Assembly: GCA_024760905.1 (NCBI GenBank) | Contig: CM045731.1 | Coordinates: forward strand, 50,266,501-50,330,500 | Direction of reading: 5' to 3' | Source: Plotosus lineatus | Lineage: Eukaryota > Chordata > Actinopteri > Siluriformes > Plotosidae | Length of the DNA stretch: 64,000 nucleotides | In this document: one piece after another, positions 59,690 through 64,000 of the stretch | How positions within the stretch are numbered: the first letter of the stretch is position 1 | How the letters are laid out: every line of letters starts with the position of its first letter | Program-made: the position numbers and the translations under genes | Notes under the pieces: model-generated | Told to the model about the DNA's origin: nothing | What the model saw: only the letters and a program-made list of their open reading frames with translations | Database searches by the model: none

Positions 59690-59850
59690 TACCAAACTGC
59701 TTAATCTTAGAGTCAGAGGAAGGCTGGATTACAGCTCAGCCGATACTGGGCAAAGGTAATGTACACCCTGAACGACTTAGCAGACCACTTCCAAACGCTA
59801 TATAAACTAAAGCAAAACAACACTATATAATCACGTCACGTCACGTCACA
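59690..59850 (-). repeat. SINE fragment
   Basis: Worn body of the common SINE ('aatgtacaccctgaacg'). Confidence 0.35.
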
Positions 59851-59864
59851 CACACACACACACA

Positions 59865-60270
59865 TCCCCACTTTCCACAGTAAAATGGGACCGAGATCCG
59901 CCTGCGGCCACCGAATTCCACGAACATCAGCCCCCCCCCACTGATGTTTATGTACATTCAATGCTATAAATGCTTATAGTAATTAAACATTAAAAAATAA
60001 TGCATAAAGATGGATGTGCATCTCACAAAAATGTAAGTAGTTTTGATCTGAGGCTTTGGGTTGTTTTTTGTTTTGTGATTGTTTAGGGGTGTTTTTTGCA
60101 TAATTGGCCTTGTTTTTTGTGCCATTTTTGTTATTTTTTTCCTCTATTCTTCATTAATATACTTTTTTTTTCCCGATGAATGTTTCTTTTACGAAGATGA
60201 TTTTTTAAAAACCGCGATCCACTGAAGCCATATGAATTGAAGCGCGAAGTAGCAAGGGATCCCTCAATAT
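59865..60270 (-). mobile_element. Tigger-like MITE, family B
   Basis: It contains the inverse of the family core ('attcaatgctataaatgctt') and the terminal 'gcgcgaagtagcaagggatc'. Confidence 0.5.
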
Positions 60271-60276
60271 TTTTAT

Positions 60277-60307
<31 letters not shown>

Positions 60308-60330
60308 GCACACACACACACACACACTAT
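60277..60330. repeat. (TA)n/(CA)n array
   Basis: It sits between a family B end and an F-family end. Confidence 0.9.
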
Positions 60331-60353
60331 TTATAGATATACACACATACATA

Positions 60354-60690
60354 CAGTAGGTAGGCCCTCAACAGTCCGAACCCCCCCACGAATCGAGATA
60401 ATCCGTGAGTTCTGTACCCAGAAGTAAAACCCCATGTATCATGTCACATGTGCGAATGAGTAAACAGAAGTAAAATACTGTGTTTCTATTACATGCACTA
60501 AAATATGCTTTTTAAACACGTTCGATAGACAGTTTTACTCATTAATACAGTATTAATGTAGTAAAATGTAGTAATGATTAAGAAAAACTTCAACTTTTAC
60601 TGTTATGTTTATTGATGATAAAATATAAACATTATACAGCATATACTGTTGTAAAGCACTCGTTTTAAAGTCTTTTACGATTATTATTCC
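60354..60690 (-). mobile_element. F-family terminal fragment
   Basis: It starts CAGTAGGTAGGCCCTC after TA. It matches the F right half in inverse, including 'attaatacagtattaatg', which is the uninterrupted counterpart of the LINE G insertion site. Confidence 0.6.
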
Positions 60691-60732
60691 ACTACAGTAC
60701 AGACGCTCCCCAACTTACATTCATCCATTTTA

Positions 60733-63700
60733 CTCATCTCATCTCATCTTCTTCCGCTTAGTCCGGGGTCGGGTCGCGGGGGCAGCAACCTTAGCAAAGA
60801 GGTCCAGACATCCCTCTCACGAGCCACTTCCTCCAACTCTCCCGGGGGGACACCGAGGCGGTCCCAGACAAGCCGAGAGACATAGTCCCTCCAGCGTGTT
60901 CTAGGTCGACCCCGGGGTCTCTTCCCGGTTGGACATGCCCGAAACACCACACCAGGGAGGCGTCCGGGGGGCATTCTAACCAGATGCCCGAGCCACCTCA
61001 ACTGGCCCCTCTCAATGCGGAGGAGCAGCGGACCTACTCCGAGCTCTCCCCGGATGGCGGAGCTTCTCACCCTATCTCTAAGGGAGAACCCCGCCACCCG
61101 GCAAAGAAAGCTCATTTCAGCCGCTTGTATCCGTGATCTTGTTCTTTCGGTCATTACCCAAAGCTCGTGACCATAGGTGAGGGTTGGAACGTAGATCGAC
61201 TGGTAAATTGAGAGCTTAAGCCTTGCGGCTCAGCTCCTTTTTCACCACGACGGACCGGTACAGGCACCGCTTAACAGCAGAGGCTGCAGCGATCCGTCTG
61301 TCGATCTCTCGCTCCATCCTTCCTTCACTCGTAAACAAGACCCCAAGATACTTAAACTCCTCCACTTGGGGCAGGACCTCATCCCGACCCAGAGGGTGCA
61401 TTCCACCATTGTCCGACTGAGAACCATGGCCTCGGACTTGGAGGTACTGATCTTCATCCCGGCTGCTTCACACTCAGCTGCGAATCGCTCCAATGAGAGC
61501 TGGAGGGCCCGACTTGATGAAGCCAAAAGGACAACATCATCCGCACAAAGCAGAGATGATATCCGATGGCCACCGAACCAGAACCCCTCATCGCCTCGAC
61601 TGCGCCTAGAAATTCTGTCCATAAAAATTATGAACAGAATCGGTGACAAAGGACAGCCTTGGCGGACTCCAACTCCCTCCGAGCTGCTGTTACCAATACG
61701 GACCAAACTCTGGCTCCGGTGATACAGCGACCGAATAGCTCGTAGCAACGGATCCGGAACGCCGTACTCTCGGAGCACGCCCCACAAGATCTTTTGAGGG
61801 ACACGGTCGAAAGCCTTCTCCAAATCCACAAAGCACATGTGGACAGATTGGGCAAACTCCCATGCCCCCTCCAGAATCCTGTGGAGCGTATAGAGTTGGT
61901 CAAGAGTGCTGCGGCCAGGACGAAAACCACATTGTTCCTCCTGAATCCGAGGTTTGACTATCGGTCGGATCCTCCTCTCTAGTACCCCTGCATAGACTTT
62001 ACCAGGTAGGCTGAGGAGTGTAATTCCCCGATAATTGGAACACACCCTCCGGTCCCCTTCTTAAAAATTGGGACCACCACCCCAGTTTGCCAATCCAGAG
62101 GTACAGCCCCCGATGACCACGCGATGTTGCAGAGACGTGTCAACCAAGACAGTCCTACAACATCCAGAGTCCTGAGGTATTCCGGGCGGATCTCGTCCAA
62201 CCCAGGCTCGACCACCGAGGAGCTTTTGACACCGTCAGTGCCCCCCACTCCAGTGATGGGCGGACCCTCACCCGAACCCCCAGGGTCTTCCTCTTCCACG
62301 GAGGGCGTGTTGGTGGGATTGAGAAGGTCCTCAAAGTATTCCCTCCACCTCTCAACAACATCCCCAGTCAAGGTAAGCAGCTCCCCACCTCCACCGTAGA
62401 CAGTGTTTGTGAAGACCTGCTTCCCCTCCTGAGGCGTCGGATGGTGGCCCAGAACCTTTGAGGCCAACCGATAATCACTCTCCAGGCCCTCACCGAACTC
62501 CTCCCACGCCCGAGATTTTGCATCTGCGACAGCCTCGGCTGCAGCACGCTTTGGCCTGCCGGTACCCGTTTGCTGCCTCAGGAGTCCCACAGGCTAATAA
62601 AACCCGATAGGCCTCCTTCTTCAGCTGGACGGCCCCCTTCACCGCAGGTGTCCACCACCGGGTTCGGGATTACCGCCCACGACAAGCACCGGCGACCTTA
62701 CGGCCACAGCTATGGGCTGCCGCCTCAGCAATGGAGGCACGAAACATGGCCCATTCAGATTCCATGTCCCCGCCTCCTCCGGAACGTGGTTGTAGCTCTG
62801 CCGGAGGTGGGAGTTAAAGGCCTCTCGGACAGGGGCTCCGCCAAACGTTCCCAGCAGACCCTGATTACACGCTTGGGCCTGCCAGGTCTGGAAGGCAACC
62901 TCCCACACCACCGAAGCCAACTCACCACCAGGTAGTGATCGGTAGACAGCTCAGCTCCTCTCTTCACCCGAGTGTCCAGAACATATGGTCGCAAGTCCGA
63001 TGACACGACTACAAAGTCAATCATCGAACTGCGACCTAGGGTGTCCTGGTGCCAAGTGCACTTATGGACACCCTTATGTTCGAACATGGTGTTCGTGATA
63101 GACAAACTATGACGAGCACAGAAGTCCAACAACGACACACCATTCGGATTCAGACTGGAGAGGCCGTACCTACCGATCACACCCTTCCAGGTCACACTAT
63201 CGTTGCCCACATGGGCGTTGAAGTCTCCCAAGACAACGGCGAGTCTCCCGAGGAGCGTTCTCCAACACCCCCCAAATACTCCAAAAAGGGTGGGTACTCT
63301 GAACTGTCATTTGGTGCATAAGCACAAATAACAGTCAGGATCCGTCCCCCCACCCGAAGATGGAGGGAAGCTACCCTTTCGTCAACCGGGGAGAACCCCA
63401 ACATTTGGGCACCGAGACGGGGGGGGCAACAAGAATACCCACACCGGCTCGCCGCCTCTCCCCATGAGCAACTCCAGAATAGAAGAAGGTCCAGCCTCTT
63501 TCGAGATGGATGGTTCCAGAGCCCAAGCTATGCGTTGAGGTGAGCCCGACCATATCTAGTCGGTATCTCTCCACCTCACGCACCAAATCAGGCTCCTTTC
63601 CCGCCAGAGAGGTGACATTCCATGTCCCGAAGGTCAGAGTAAGCAGCCGAGGATCAGTCCGACAGAACCCATGCCTTTGGCTGCCACCCAACTCACACTG

Positions 63701-64000
63701 CACCCGACCCTAAAACTCCTCCCACGGGTGGTGGGTCCATGGAGGGCGGACCCATGTCTCCTTTTCGGGCTGGGCCCGGCCAGGCTCCATGGGCATAAGC
63801 CCGACCACCAGGCACTCGCCTTGAGCCCCTCCTGGGCCTGGCTCCAGGAGGAACCCGGTGACCCGCGTCCGGGCAAGGGAGACTGATTCCTGTGTTGTTT
63901 TCTCATGTCTTAGGGGTCTGTTTTGAATCGCACTTTGTCTGGACCTTCACCCCGGACCTGTTTGCCTTGGGTGACCCTACCAGGGGCATTTGCCCCCGAC
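60733..64000 (-). mobile_element. Rex3-like (RTE clade) LINE M, running off the window
   Basis: The 3' end has GATGA-type short repeats (60735-60750). The 5' leader fills 63705-64000 and goes on beyond the window. The region is clearly richer in GC than its surroundings. It lies in a family C Tigger fragment (60697-60725). Confidence 0.8.
60744..63703 (-). pseudogene. Rex3-like endonuclease/reverse transcriptase
   Basis: The endonuclease starts LTFGTWNVTSLAGKEPDLV and continues with [21 protein letters not shown] and [12 protein letters not shown]. The reverse transcriptase has SNYRGITLLSLPGKVY, CGFRPGRSTLDQLYTL, CFVDLEKAFDRVP, VRQGCPLSPILF and SLLCADDVVLLAS (Cys in place of Phe/Phe-Ala). 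The C-terminus is YGHELWVMTERTR-type with RLGHLVRMPPGRLPG. At least six frame breaks are visible. Confidence 0.85.

Overview
This is vertebrate nuclear DNA, almost certainly from a ray-finned fish. It holds spliced exons with GT/AG borders, long (TA)n and (CA)n arrays, and a dense load of teleost-type mobile elements: Rex3-like, Rex1-like and RTE-like LINEs, Tc1/mariner, pogo/Tigger-like, hAT and tRNA-derived SINEs. I cannot name the species.

Only one host gene is supported. It runs on the minus strand across most of the window (57530 down to 6767). I find nine coding exons. Six encode complement control protein (CCP/sushi) domains, each as one phase-1/phase-1 exon. They are followed by two tiny exons that together encode a transmembrane helix, and a last exon with a short cytoplasmic tail and stop codon. 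This is the architecture of a CD46-like (teleost 'Tecrem'-type) membrane complement regulator. The signal-peptide exon was not found and probably lies beyond the window. The last three introns among the CCP and membrane exons are 11, 13 and 23 kb, swollen by mobile elements.

The mobile elements are deeply nested, so relative ages can be read. An RTE-like LINE (23.4-30.1 kb) was split by a pogo-like element (25.3-29.7 kb), which was later split by a full-length RTE-like LINE (26.3-29.5 kb). A block holding the first two layers plus a CCP exon exists twice (about 29.5-31.35 kb and 38.25-44.9 kb). That duplication therefore made CCP5 and CCP6. Another full-length LINE later entered the second copy (38.6-42.5 kb).

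Layout: 0-6 kb, degraded repeats, SINEs and an LTR-like piece; 6.8-8.2 kb, 3' end of the gene; 10-13 kb, hAT and piggyBac-like MITEs; 13.6-16.2 kb, a Tc1 element and LINE tail; 16.5-20.1 kb, head-to-head RTE-like LINEs; 23-30 kb, the nested stack; 31 kb, CCP6; 32.6-37.2 kb, a LINE with a 2A-like motif split by a Rex1-like LINE; 44.8 kb, CCP5; 45-49.7 kb, Tigger-like elements and another RTE-like LINE; 49.7-53.4 kb, a large palindrome centred on a Tc1 copy; 53.4-53.7 kb, a small palindrome carrying a hammerhead-ribozyme-like core; 53.8-55.4 kb, a second Tc1-type family; 55.9-57.5 kb, CCP1-4; 58.6-59.7 kb, a hAT element; 60.7-64 kb, a Rex3-like LINE.

All transposon reading frames seen are broken. 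All calls rest on reading the sequence and on recalled family features; no database search was run.
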